Below are positions 1-5,723 of a stretch of DNA of 6,830 bases, in pieces. The notes under the pieces were generated by a model, which saw nothing but the letters and a program-made list of their open reading frames with translations, did no database searches and was not told where the DNA came from. Positions within the stretch are counted from its first letter, which is position 1. Every line of letters starts with the position of its first letter. The position numbers and the translations under genes were made by a program. Origin of the DNA: Actinomycetes bacterium (lineage in GTDB: Bacteria > Actinomycetota > Actinomycetes > Actinomycetales > Cellulomonadaceae); NCBI GenBank assembly GCA_023390875.1, contig JAEWCA010000371.1, positions 1 through 6,830 of the forward strand, read 5' to 3'.

Positions 1-516
1 AACGACACTGTGTCGGCACGACTCGGGTGCGGCCTGCGGCCGGCTGCTCGACGACGCCGTCGTGCGGGCTGAGCAGCGCCGCCAGGCCGGAGACCGTGAA
101 GGTGCCCTGGTCGAGGAACCCGATCACGAGCCAGTGCGGCCCGACCTGGGCTCCGAGGTCCGCGCCGAGCCACTCGATGCCGCCTGCTGGGGTGCTGCGG
201 CGGTAGACGACCTTGACGGTGCTGCTGACGTTCCTGGTGCTCACCAGTGCTCGGTCTGCGCGACCTGCCGGGTCACCGGCACAGCTGGGGGTTGTCGATC
301 GCGTCGATGCGGGTCACGCCGCGGTCGGACAGGGTCGACGTAGTCGACGACGGCCAGGTTCGTTTCCGGGGCGGACAGCTGCATCTGGACCCCGAGGACC
401 GAGAAGCGGATGTCGAGGCTGCCGTCGGCCAGGGTTGCGCAGCGGATGTTGTCCGCGTGCAGGACGCTGCCCGTCGGCGGGAGACGGTCACCAGGCTGCG
501 AGGCGACCACCACCAC
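1..516 (-). pseudogene. Unrecognised protein gene, frameshifted, runs off left edge
   Basis: I do not recognise the family. On the minus strand a protein-like reading starts around 516-465 (residues such as HADNIRCATLADGSLDIRF) and continues to VVDYVD. It then must change frame near 332-334, again near 276-277 and again near 244-245 to stay protein-like, ending at the window edge with GIEWLGADLG, HWLVIGFLDQGTF and LSPHDGVVEQP. In each segment nearly every third codon base is G or C, and this signature moves with the frame, so all segments look like pieces of one coding sequence. The shifts fit one extra C in a CC run and one missing G in each of two GGG runs. The start is unclear: GTG codons at 516-510 or ATG at 612 are possible, but 517-612 lacks good codon bias in that frame. 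It may be a decayed gene or a consensus error in homopolymers. Downstream position from tRNA-Arg allows an integrated-element origin (inference). Confidence 0.55.
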
Positions 517-542
517 CGGTCCGGGTGCCCGAGCCGGACCGG
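516..542. repeat. 9-bp inverted repeat at the start of the broken gene
   Basis: CCGGTCCGG (516-524) and CCGGACCGG (534-542) are perfect inverted repeats around a 9-nt loop. They sit at the uncertain 5' end of the frameshifted gene. This could be a leader hairpin or an operator; it could also be chance in GC-rich DNA. Confidence 0.35.
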
Positions 543-620
543 GCCCGTCGGCACGACGACGCCTTCGGGCTAGCGATGGAAGCGCTCGACGCCTCCCGGG
601 ACGGGCGCTCATGATCCGCG

Positions 621-642
621 TGGTTGGCACCTTGGTTGGCAC
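621..642. repeat. Direct repeat TGGTTGGCAC x2
   Basis: TGGTTGGCAC occurs at 621-630 and again at 633-642, a perfect 10-bp repeat with 12-bp period. Read on the strand of tRNA-Arg it is GTGCCAACCA twice, lying just beyond the tRNA terminator. Short direct repeats next to a tRNA 3' end are typical of integrase arm sites, but no integrase is visible in the window, so this reading is inference. Confidence 0.5.
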
Positions 643-668
643 GGGCCCCAGGGTCCCGCGAAGCACAA

Positions 669-703
669 AGCCCCTCACCCGGCGTGCTGCCTGGTGAGGG
701 GCT
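669..703 (-). terminator. Terminator hairpin of tRNA-Arg
   Basis: AGCCCCTCACC (669-679) pairs perfectly with GGTGAGGGGCT (693-703), an 11-bp stem with a 13-nt loop, beginning 5 nt beyond the tRNA 3' end. On the minus strand it is followed by TTTGTGCTT, a weak T-rich tract. This is the form expected of a Rho-independent terminator ending the tRNA transcript. Confidence 0.75.
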
Positions 704-707
704 GATG

Positions 708-780
708 TGCGCCCGAAGGGACTCGAACCCCCAACCTTCTGATCCGTAGTCAGATGCTCTATCCATTGAGCTACGGGCGC
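708..780 (-). tRNA. tRNA-Arg (anticodon ACG)
   Basis: The minus strand folds as a 73-nt tRNA. Acceptor arm GCGCCCG (780-774) pairs with CGGGCGC (715-709), with discriminator A at 708. The D arm contains AGCTCAATGGATAGAGC. The anticodon stem TCTGA/TCAGA closes loop CTACGGA, giving anticodon ACG, which after A-to-I editing reads CGU, CGC and CGA arginine codons. The T arm has the TTCGAGT loop on a GGGGG/CCCTT stem with two G-U pairs. CCA is not encoded. Spurious peptides such as VAQWIEHLTTDQKVGGSSPF arise when this tRNA is translated. Confidence 0.97.
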
Positions 781-804
781 ATGGCCCTCTGCGGGCCGCG
801 TAAG

Positions 805-833
805 ACGATACAGGTCACCGGCCTCCCGCCCAA
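805..833 (-). promoter_or_regulatory. Probable promoter of tRNA-Arg
   Basis: On the minus strand TTGGGC (833-828) and TATCGT (810-805) are separated by 17 nt, resembling -35 and -10 elements of the main sigma factor (three and four of six consensus bases). Transcription would begin near 798, about 18 nt before the mature tRNA 5' end. Confidence 0.45.
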
Positions 834-853
834 ACCGGATGAGGGTGACCCTG

Positions 854-893
854 CCCACGTCGGCCCACGTCGGCCCACGTCGACCCACATCGG
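854..893. repeat. Four tandem 10-bp repeats upstream of the LtrA gene
   Basis: The unit CCCACGTCGG is present at 854-863 and 864-873, with single-base variants at 874-883 (final A) and 884-893 (CCCACATCGG). The array ends 25 bp before the LtrA start codon. A 10-bp period puts each copy on the same face of the helix, so it could be a protein-binding array for LtrA; it could equally be a slippage product. There is no direct evidence for a binding protein. Confidence 0.8.
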
Positions 894-918
894 CGCAGCC
901 CCTGGCAGGATCGCGCGC

Positions 919-2145
919 ATGACGACGACGGACACCGGTCGGCTCGGCACGGGCGGCGGCCGGTGGGGCATGCGGGCCGACGTCCTGCGGCACGGCGGCG
1001 GGCACGACTCGAGCCGGGTCGGGTTCGTCGAGCTGTTCTTCGACCTGGTCTTCGTGTTCGCGGTGACGCAGCTGTCGCACAGCCTCATCGCGCACCCGGA
1101 CGTCGAGCACCTGTTCCAGGTGCTGGTGCTGGCGTGGGCGGTCTGGTGGCTGTGGATCGACACGACGTGGGTGACGAACTGGCTGGACCCCGACCGGCTG
1201 CCGGTGCGGGCGATGCTCATCGTCCTCATGCTGCTCGGGCTCGTGATGTCGAGCGCGATCCCGGAGGCGTTCGGCGAGAAGGCGCTGCTGTTCGCGGTGC
1301 CGTACGTCGTCATCCAGGTCGGGCGGACCGCGTTCACGACGTGGGCGATGGGCCGGCACTGGCCGGACAACGCGACGAACTTCGTGCGGATCACCATCTG
1401 GCTGTGCGTGTCGGGCGGGTTCTGGGTCGCGGGCGCGCTGGTGGACGACGCGCGGATGACGCTGTGGGTCGTCGCGGCGCTCATCGACGTCGTCGGGCCG
1501 CGCGCGCTGTTCTGGGTGCCGGGCATGGGCCCGACGAACCCCGACACGTGGGAGGTCCGCAGCCAGCACATGGCGGAGCGCGTGTCGCTGTTCATCATCA
1601 TCAGCCTGGGCGAGTCGATCATCGTCACGGGCTCCGCGTTCTCCGAGCTCGAGGTCGACGCCGTCACGGTCGTCGCGTTCCTCGCGGCGTTCGTCAGCAC
1701 GGTGCTCATGTGGCTGCTGTTCTTCGACCGCTCCGAGCAGAAGGCCGCCGCGTACTTCGCCGCGCAGGACCAGCCGGGGATGGTCGCCCAGACCGCCTAC
1801 ACGTACGTGCCGTTCCTGCTGGTCACGGGCATCATCCTGACCGCGGTGGCCGACGAGCTCGTGCTGCTGCACCCCGGCGGGCACGAGGGCGCGACCGACG
1901 CGTGGACCGCGTGGATCATGTGCGGCGCGGCGGCCGTCTACCTGCTGGGCAACGCGCTCTTCCGACGGGCGACCGGGGGCCGGTGGTCGCCGTGGCACCT
2001 CGGCGGCGTCGTCGTCGCGCTCGCCCTCGCGCTGCTCCGAGAGGCCGTCACGCCGCTCACGCTGAGCTGGCTGACGAACGCGGTGCTGCTCGTCGTGCTC
2101 GTCGGGGACGTCGTGCGGGCGCGTCGGGCCGCGGCGTCCGTCTGA
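919..2145 (+). CDS. LtrA family (low temperature requirement protein A) membrane protein
   Basis: The 408-residue product is a polytopic membrane protein of the LtrA family (Pfam PF06772), named after a Listeria gene needed for growth in the cold; its biochemical role is unknown. Hallmarks visible are the first-helix motif VELFFDLVFVFAVTQLSH at residues 37-54 and the mid-protein motif HMAERVSLFIIISLGESI near 217-234. Hydrophobic segments occur near 62-82, 97-115, 121-143, 155-175, 180-200, 248-268, 295-312, 330-347, 361-375 and 384-399. Length is usual for the family. ATG 919 is chosen because AGGA lies 8 nt upstream (907-910) and because the upstream in-frame sequence is the 10-bp repeat array and tRNA. 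ATG 969 is a less likely alternative. It stands alone, between two tRNA genes, and ends before a strong bidirectional hairpin. No sign of damage. Confidence 0.93.
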   Translation: MTTTDTGRLGTGGGRWGMRADVLRHGGGHDSSRVGFVELFFDLVFVFAVTQLSHSLIAHPDVEHLFQVLVLAWAVWWLWIDTTWVTNWLDPDRLPVRAMLIVLMLLGLVMSSAIPEAFGEKALLFAVPYVVIQVGRTAFTTWAMGRHWPDNATNFVRITIWLCVSGGFWVAGALVDDARMTLWVVAALIDVVGPRALFWVPGMGPTNPDTWEVRSQHMAERVSLFIIISLGESIIVTGSAFSELEVDAVTVVAFLAAFVSTVLMWLLFFDRSEQKAAAYFAAQDQPGMVAQTAYTYVPFLLVTGIILTAVADELVLLHPGGHEGATDAWTAWIMCGAAAVYLLGNALFRRATGGRWSPWHLGGVVVALALALLREAVTPLTLSWLTNAVLLVVLVGDVVRARRAAASV

Positions 2146-2183
2146 CCTTCCCGACGACCGCGGGCGCGGGACGGCACCTCACG

Positions 2184-2218
2184 ACGAAGGCCCGGTCCGT
2201 CGTGGACCGGGCCTTCGT
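2184..2218. terminator. Bidirectional terminator between LtrA gene and tRNA-Ser
   Basis: ACGAAGGCCCGGTCC (2184-2198) pairs perfectly with GGACCGGGCCTTCGT (2204-2218): a 15-bp stem with a 5-nt loop. It lies 38 bp after the LtrA stop and 4 bp from the tRNA-Ser 3' end, so it can end both convergent transcripts. There is no long U tract, which is common for actinomycete terminators. Confidence 0.8.
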
Positions 2219-2222
2219 GAAG

Positions 2223-2311
2223 CGGAGACGGTGGGATTTGAACCCACGGAAGGGTTGCCCCTTCACGACCTTAGCAGGGTCGCGCACTAGACCTGGCTAT
2301 GCGACGTCTCC
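2223..2311 (-). tRNA. tRNA-Ser (anticodon GCT)
   Basis: The minus strand folds as an 89-nt class II tRNA. Acceptor GGAGACG (2311-2305) pairs with CGTCTCC (2230-2224), with discriminator G at 2223. The anticodon stem CGACC/GGTCG closes loop CTGCTAA, giving anticodon GCT, which reads AGC and AGU serine codons. A long variable arm (GAAGGGGCAACCCTTC) is the serine-tRNA hallmark. The T loop is TTCAAAT on a GTGGG/CCCAC stem. CCA is not encoded. Confidence 0.97.
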
Positions 2312-2323
2312 AAGACGTGGGAC

Positions 2324-2353
2324 AGGGTACCCGGGCCTACGGCCCTGCACCAA
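2324..2353 (-). promoter_or_regulatory. Possible promoter of tRNA-Ser
   Basis: On the minus strand TTGGTG (2353-2348) and TACCCT (2329-2324) are 18 nt apart. Transcription would start about 6 nt before the tRNA. The match is moderate. A 5-bp hairpin GGGCC-TAC-GGCCC (2333-2345) lies in the spacer and could instead help end transcription of the exporter gene upstream. Confidence 0.35.
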
Positions 2354-2362
2354 AGCCGTCCG

Positions 2363-3643
2363 TCAGCGGTCGAACGCCCAGGTCCGGTCGGTGAGCATCC
2401 GCGCGACGGCGAGGCCGATGGACAGCGCGACGACGACCAGCGCGGCCTGCACGGTGTACGACAGCGCGAGGATCGTCGCGCCGTCGGCCAGGTGGAACAC
2501 GGCCCGGTACGCCGTCGCGCCGGGGACCATGATGACGACGGCCGGCACGGAGATCGTGACGCGCGGCGCGTGGATCCGCGGCGCGGCGTACGCCGCGAGG
2601 ACCCCGACGACGAGGGCCGCGATCGCCGCCGCGCTCTGCGCCGCGAAGCCGGCCTCGATGAGCTCGAGGCGGCCGACGTTCGCGAGCATGCCGACCGTCG
2701 CGGCGAGCAGCGCCATGCGCCACGGGCTGTTGAACATCAGGGCGAACCCGAGCACGCCGAGGAAGCTCGCGACGAACCGCAGCGCGAGGAGCACGCCGGG
2801 GTCGAGGTCGAGGGGCGTCGCGGGGTCGGGCGCGAGCCCGACGATGCTCGACACGGCCCACAGCGACAGCGCCGCCGACACCAGGATCATGAGCGCGTAC
2901 GTCAGGCGTGTCAGCCCGGCGGAGAAGTCCAGACGAGCGAGGTCCAGGGCCGCCGTGACCAGCGCGAAGCCGGGGATGAGGAACAGCACGGCCGACACGT
3001 AGCCCGCCTGGTGGCGCCCCTCGACGGCCCCCGCGGCCTGCAGGACCTCGACCAGGCCGAGGTAGGTGAACGCCGCGACGGCCGCCGCGAGCATCGTCAC
3101 GCCGAACTGGTTGTACCCGCGGTGCAGCATCGCGCGGCGGACGAGCTGGCCGAGCGCCGCACCGACGAACACCGTGCCGATCTCGACCGGGCCGCCGTTG
3201 TTGAGGAACGCGAACGCCGAGCACGCCATGCCGGACCACACGGCGTTTACCAGCGCCGGGTACAGCGGGGGCTTGGCAGCGATGCGGTCGAGCTCGGCGG
3301 TGGCGCGCTCGACGGTGATCTCCTCGCCCGTCGTCGTCGCCTCGCGCTCCAGGTCGCTCACGAGGATCTCGAGGTCGGCGAGCCGGTCGGCGTTGACGCC
3401 CACGCGGCGGACCTCCGACACCTCGGTGCGGAAGCTGTGGCCGCGGTGGGACGTCGTGGTGATCTCCGTGAGCGTCACCTGCGCCTCGTGGCGGTCGACC
3501 CCGAGCGCGTGGGCCATGCGCGCCATCGACGCCTTCACCCGGTACGAGCCGGTGCCCGCGGACAGGCTGAGGCGGCCCACCCGCAGGGCGACGCCGGAGC
3601 GTCGGATCAGCTCGAGCTCGTCGTCCGTGGGCGCGGTGGGCAC
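2363..3643 (-). CDS. Threonine/serine exporter, ThrE family
   Basis: The 426-residue product is a single-chain ThrE-type exporter. The N-terminal half corresponds to the ThrE domain (PF06738) and the C-terminal half to the ThrE_2 domain (PF12821). In Corynebacterium, ThrE exports threonine and serine by proton antiport; substrate here is inferred from family only. Visible signs: a cytoplasmic N-terminal region of about 125 residues with SAGTGSYRV (28-36) and ALGVDRHEAQ (46-55); the conserved FLIPGFALVTAALDLARLD near 221-239; and a matching second-half VPGATAYRAV at 373-382. About ten hydrophobic segments lie between 130 and 418, five per half. The start is uncertain. GTG 3643 gives the family-like N terminus; no ribosome-binding site precedes it, but CATGAT at 3655-3650 could be a -10 for a leaderless message. 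GTG 3685 would add 14 residues. The gene is divergent from the MFS exporter. Confidence 0.9.
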   Translation of the reverse strand: MPTAPTDDELELIRRSGVALRVGRLSLSAGTGSYRVKASMARMAHALGVDRHEAQVTLTEITTTSHRGHSFRTEVSEVRRVGVNADRLADLEILVSDLEREATTTGEEITVERATAELDRIAAKPPLYPALVNAVWSGMACSAFAFLNNGGPVEIGTVFVGAALGQLVRRAMLHRGYNQFGVTMLAAAVAAFTYLGLVEVLQAAGAVEGRHQAGYVSAVLFLIPGFALVTAALDLARLDFSAGLTRLTYALMILVSAALSLWAVSSIVGLAPDPATPLDLDPGVLLALRFVASFLGVLGFALMFNSPWRMALLAATVGMLANVGRLELIEAGFAAQSAAAIAALVVGVLAAYAAPRIHAPRVTISVPAVVIMVPGATAYRAVFHLADGATILALSYTVQAALVVVALSIGLAVARMLTDRTWAFDR

Positions 3644-3710
3644 CCGCCCATCATGGCCGCGACCGACCCCGCACGGCAGGACCACAGGCCCGGTGCGGGT
3701 CGGCCAACAC

Positions 3711-3728
3711 CTGAGAGCGGGCTGAGAG
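3711..3728. promoter_or_regulatory. CTGAGAG direct repeat between the two exporter genes
   Basis: CTGAGAG occurs at 3711-3717 and 3722-3728, an exact 7-bp repeat with 11-bp period. An 11-bp period is the usual spacing of the two half-sites bound by OmpR/PhoB-family response regulators. It lies upstream of both divergent exporter genes, 68 bp from the ThrE-family start and 182 bp from the MFS start, so it could act on either. Identity of the regulator is unknown. Confidence 0.45.
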
Positions 3729-3756
3729 TCCCCTGTCTGCTCCGGGCGAATCTCCC

Positions 3757-3786
3757 TTGACCCTCCGTCGCGCCCGCTGGTGTGCT
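3757..3786 (+). promoter_or_regulatory. Weak possible upstream promoter of the MFS gene
   Basis: TTGACC (3757-3762, five of six -35 bases) is followed after 18 nt by TGTGCT (3781-3786), a poor -10. The putative -10 is overlapped by the inverted repeat at 3775-3794. If used it would give a leader of more than 110 nt. Confidence 0.25.
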
Positions 3787-3794
3787 GACCAGCG
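3775..3794. promoter_or_regulatory. Inverted repeat CGCTGGT-N6-ACCAGCG, possible operator
   Basis: CGCTGGT (3775-3781) and ACCAGCG (3788-3794) are perfect 7-bp arms around 6 nt. The 20-bp dyad has a size suited to a dimeric repressor such as TetR or MarR types, which often control MFS drug exporters. No regulator gene is adjacent in the window. Confidence 0.4.
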
Positions 3795-3813
3795 GCAACC
3801 CTGTGATCCGGGG

Positions 3814-3836
3814 ATGTCAGAGGGCCCCGCTAGCGT
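3814..3836 (+). promoter_or_regulatory. DNA-damage-type (PafBC / RecA-independent) promoter candidate for the MFS gene
   Basis: ATGTCAGAG (3814-3822), eight nucleotides, then TAGCGT (3831-3836) matches the actinobacterial RecA-independent damage promoter, usually written TTGTCRGTG-N8-TANNNT, at seven of nine bases in the upstream box, with exact spacing and all fixed bases of the -10. This motif is recognised with the help of the PafBC activator in mycobacteria. Transcription would start near 3843, leaving a leader of about 67 nt before the GTG start. Confidence 0.45.
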
Positions 3837-3909
3837 GCGGCCTGCATCCCCACCTCTCCGGCGACGACGCCGACACTCCTTCCTTTCCTGCGCCTCCAGG
3901 GAGCCTGCT

Positions 3910-5448
3910 GTGACCGACCCTGCCCTCGTGACCGACGCGCCCCGCGGCGCGTCGGAGTCCGCCGCACCCGACCCGCGACGGTGGCTGATCCTCGCCGTCA
4001 TCGCCATCTCGCAGCTGATGCTCATCATCGACGCGTCGATCATGAACATCGCCCTGCCGTCCGCCGCCGCGGACCTCGACATCGCCCCCAACGACATCCA
4101 GTGGGCCGTCACCGCGTACACGCTCGCGTTCGGCGGTCTGCTGCTGCTCGGCGGCCGCATCGCCGACTACGTCGGCCGCAAGCGCGCGCTCCTCATCGGC
4201 CTCCTCGGGTTCGCGGTCGCGTCCGCCCTCGGCGGCGCCGCGCAGAGCGAGGCCCTGCTGTTCGGGGCCCGTGCGCTGCAGGGCGCGTTCGGCGCGCTCC
4301 TCGCACCCGCGGCGCTCGCGCTCATCACCGTGACGTTCACCGAGGGCCGCGAGCGTGCGAAGGCGTTCGGCGTGTTCGGTGCCATCTCCGGCGGTGGCGC
4401 CGCGATCGGCCTGCTCGCCGGCGGTGCGCTCACCGAGTACCTCGGGTGGCGCTGGTGCCTGTTCGTGAACCTGCCGATCGCGATCTTCGCGGCGATCGCG
4501 GGCGCGCGGATCCTCAAGGAGTCGAAGGCCCACGGCGACACCCGCTTCGACATCCCCGGCGCAATCCTCGCGTCGTCCGGTCTCGTCGCGCTCGTCTACG
4601 CGTTCACCGAGGCGGCCAAGCAGACCACCGGCGAGGACGGGCTCCCGCAGGCCGTCGGCTGGACCGACCCGCTCGTCGTCGGGCTGCTCACGTTCGCCGC
4701 CGTCGCGCTCGTCGCGTTCGTGCTGCTCGAGCGTCGCGTCGCCAACCCGCTGCTGCCGCTGCGCATCGCGCTCGACCGCAACCGCGGCGGCTCGTACCTG
4801 GTGTTCTTCCTGGTCGGCGCGGGGCTGTTCTCGATGTTCCTGTTCATGACGCTGTACTTCCAGTACGTGCTCGGCTACGAGCCCATGAAGGCCGGGTTCG
4901 CGTTCCTGCCGTTCAGCGTCGGGATCATCCTCATGGCCGGCGTCGTCGCGCAGCTCCTGCCGCGCGTCGGGCCCAAGCCGCTCATGCTCGTCGGGCTCGC
5001 GCTCGCCACCACGGGGCTGCTGCTCCTGCTGCGCACGTCGCCGACGTCGTCGTACGCGACCTCGGTCCTGCCGGGTCTCATCGTCATGAGCGTCGGCATG
5101 AGCATGGTGTTCATCCCCGCGTCCAGCACCGCGCTGTACGGCGTCGGTGGGCACGACGCCGGCATCGCCTCCGCGCTGCTCAACACCTCGCAGCAGGTCG
5201 GCGGGTCGCTCGGGCTCGCGCTGCTCAACACGTTCGCCATCACCGCGACGACGAACAAGCTGGCCGACCTCGCGGCGTCCGGGCAGGACGTCACGCAGCC
5301 GGCCGTCGCCGCGCAGGCACAGGTCGCCGGGTACCACGTCGCCTTCCTCGGCGGCGGGGTGCTGCTCGCGCTCGCGTTCCTCGTGGCACTCGCCCTGATC
5401 TCCGCGAACAAGGCCGACCTGCCTCGCGAGGCGGCCGTCGCGGCCTGA
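3910..5448 (+). CDS. MFS transporter, DHA2 family (EmrB/QacA type), 14 membrane helices
   Basis: The 512-residue product is a proton-driven drug exporter of the major facilitator superfamily, drug:H+ antiporter-2 branch. Visible motifs: DASIMNIALP in the first helix (41-50, motif D1 type), motif A in the loop after helix 2 (GGRIADYVGRKR, 81-92), and the helix-5 motif C region GVFGAISGGGAAIGLLAGG (154-172) followed by the typical WRWCLFVNLPI (180-190). Hydrophobic segments and the ~510-residue length fit 14 helices. GTG 3910 is chosen because AGGGAG (3898-3903) sits 6 nt upstream; extension to 3757 would run through the promoter region. Substrates cannot be told from sequence; related proteins export antibiotics, dyes or antiseptics. 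It is monocistronic, divergent from the ThrE-family gene, and followed by a strong terminator hairpin. The damage-type promoter upstream suggests induction by DNA-damaging compounds (inference). Confidence 0.93.
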   Translation: MTDPALVTDAPRGASESAAPDPRRWLILAVIAISQLMLIIDASIMNIALPSAAADLDIAPNDIQWAVTAYTLAFGGLLLLGGRIADYVGRKRALLIGLLGFAVASALGGAAQSEALLFGARALQGAFGALLAPAALALITVTFTEGRERAKAFGVFGAISGGGAAIGLLAGGALTEYLGWRWCLFVNLPIAIFAAIAGARILKESKAHGDTRFDIPGAILASSGLVALVYAFTEAAKQTTGEDGLPQAVGWTDPLVVGLLTFAAVALVAFVLLERRVANPLLPLRIALDRNRGGSYLVFFLVGAGLFSMFLFMTLYFQYVLGYEPMKAGFAFLPFSVGIILMAGVVAQLLPRVGPKPLMLVGLALATTGLLLLLRTSPTSSYATSVLPGLIVMSVGMSMVFIPASSTALYGVGGHDAGIASALLNTSQQVGGSLGLALLNTFAITATTNKLADLAASGQDVTQPAVAAQAQVAGYHVAFLGGGVLLALAFLVALALISANKADLPREAAVAA

Positions 5449-5453
5449 CGTCG

Positions 5454-5493
5454 GTCAGGGGTGCCCGTGCTGGAGGGGCCGGGCACCCCTGAC
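5454..5493 (+). terminator. Terminator hairpin after the MFS gene
   Basis: GTCAGGGGTGCCCG (5454-5467) pairs perfectly with CGGGCACCCCTGAC (5480-5493), a 14-bp stem with a 12-nt loop, starting 6 nt after the stop codon. There is no U tract. Being symmetrical, it may also stop transcription arriving from the convergent gene. Confidence 0.8.
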
Positions 5494-5520
5494 GGACCTC
5501 CCGCCCTGCGCGGGCGAGCA

Positions 5521-5723
5521 CCGCCTCGACGAAGTCCCGTCGAGACGGGGGCCGCATCGACGAAGTCGCGTCGAGACGGGGGCCGCATCGATGGAGTCCC
5601 GCCGGACAAGGGCCGCCTCGGCGAAGTCCCGCCGGACAAGGGCCGCCTCGGCGGAGTCCCGCCGGACGGGGGCCGCCTCGCGGAGTTCCGCCGGACGGAG
5701 ACCGCCTCCGCGGCGCCGTCGAC
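5521..5723. repeat. Array of six to seven imperfect ~30-bp tandem repeats
   Basis: Copies begin with CCGC at 5521, 5552, 5583, 5613, 5643, 5673 and a degenerate one at 5702, so periods are 31, 31, 30, 30, 30 and 29 bp. The core of a copy is GAAGTCCCGCCGGACAAGGG or a close variant. There are no spacers. Copies 1 and 2 contain the hairpin CGACG-N6-CGTCG; copies 4 and 5 contain CGGCG-N6-CGCCG, with the central pair changed on both sides. The array fills the gap between the MFS terminator and the 3' end of the convergent YdeI-family gene. It stays open in several frames because 30 is a multiple of three, but no start or codon signature supports a gene. Confidence 0.85.

Noticed and set aside
241..276. 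A tiny coupled open frame of 11 codons between two GTGA overlaps
   Set aside because: More simply explained by single-G losses in two GGG runs of one longer coding sequence.
561..572. Short match CCTTCGGGC to the tRNA-Arg 3' end as an att duplicate
   Set aside because: Only 9 bp and in the inverted orientation relative to the tRNA; likely chance in GC-rich sequence.
241..1998. Long minus-strand open frame (585 codons) across the tRNA and antisense to LtrA
   Set aside because: It translates tRNA-Arg and the antisense of a clear LtrA gene, with low-complexity Arg/His/Asp composition typical of shadow frames in GC-rich DNA. Only its end (below about 516) is protein-like.
963..3002. Plus-strand 679-codon open frame spanning LtrA, tRNA-Ser and antisense of ThrE
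   Set aside because: It crosses a terminator hairpin and a tRNA; the stretch RRRWDLNPRKGCPFTTLAGSR is the usual false peptide from translating the complement of a tRNA-Ser gene.
3690..3775. Thiamine (TPP) riboswitch suggested by GGCTGAGAG
   Set aside because: The rest of the conserved TPP aptamer (the CCTGATC and GCGNAGGGA parts) is absent, and neither flanking gene is a thiamine gene.
3817..5337. Minus-strand 506-codon open frame antisense to the MFS gene
   Set aside because: Arg/Glu/Asp-rich shadow of a well-supported exporter gene, with no start signal or recognisable domain.
5521..5723. CRISPR array
   Set aside because: The repeats are directly contiguous with no unique spacers, copies differ from one another, and no cas genes are near.
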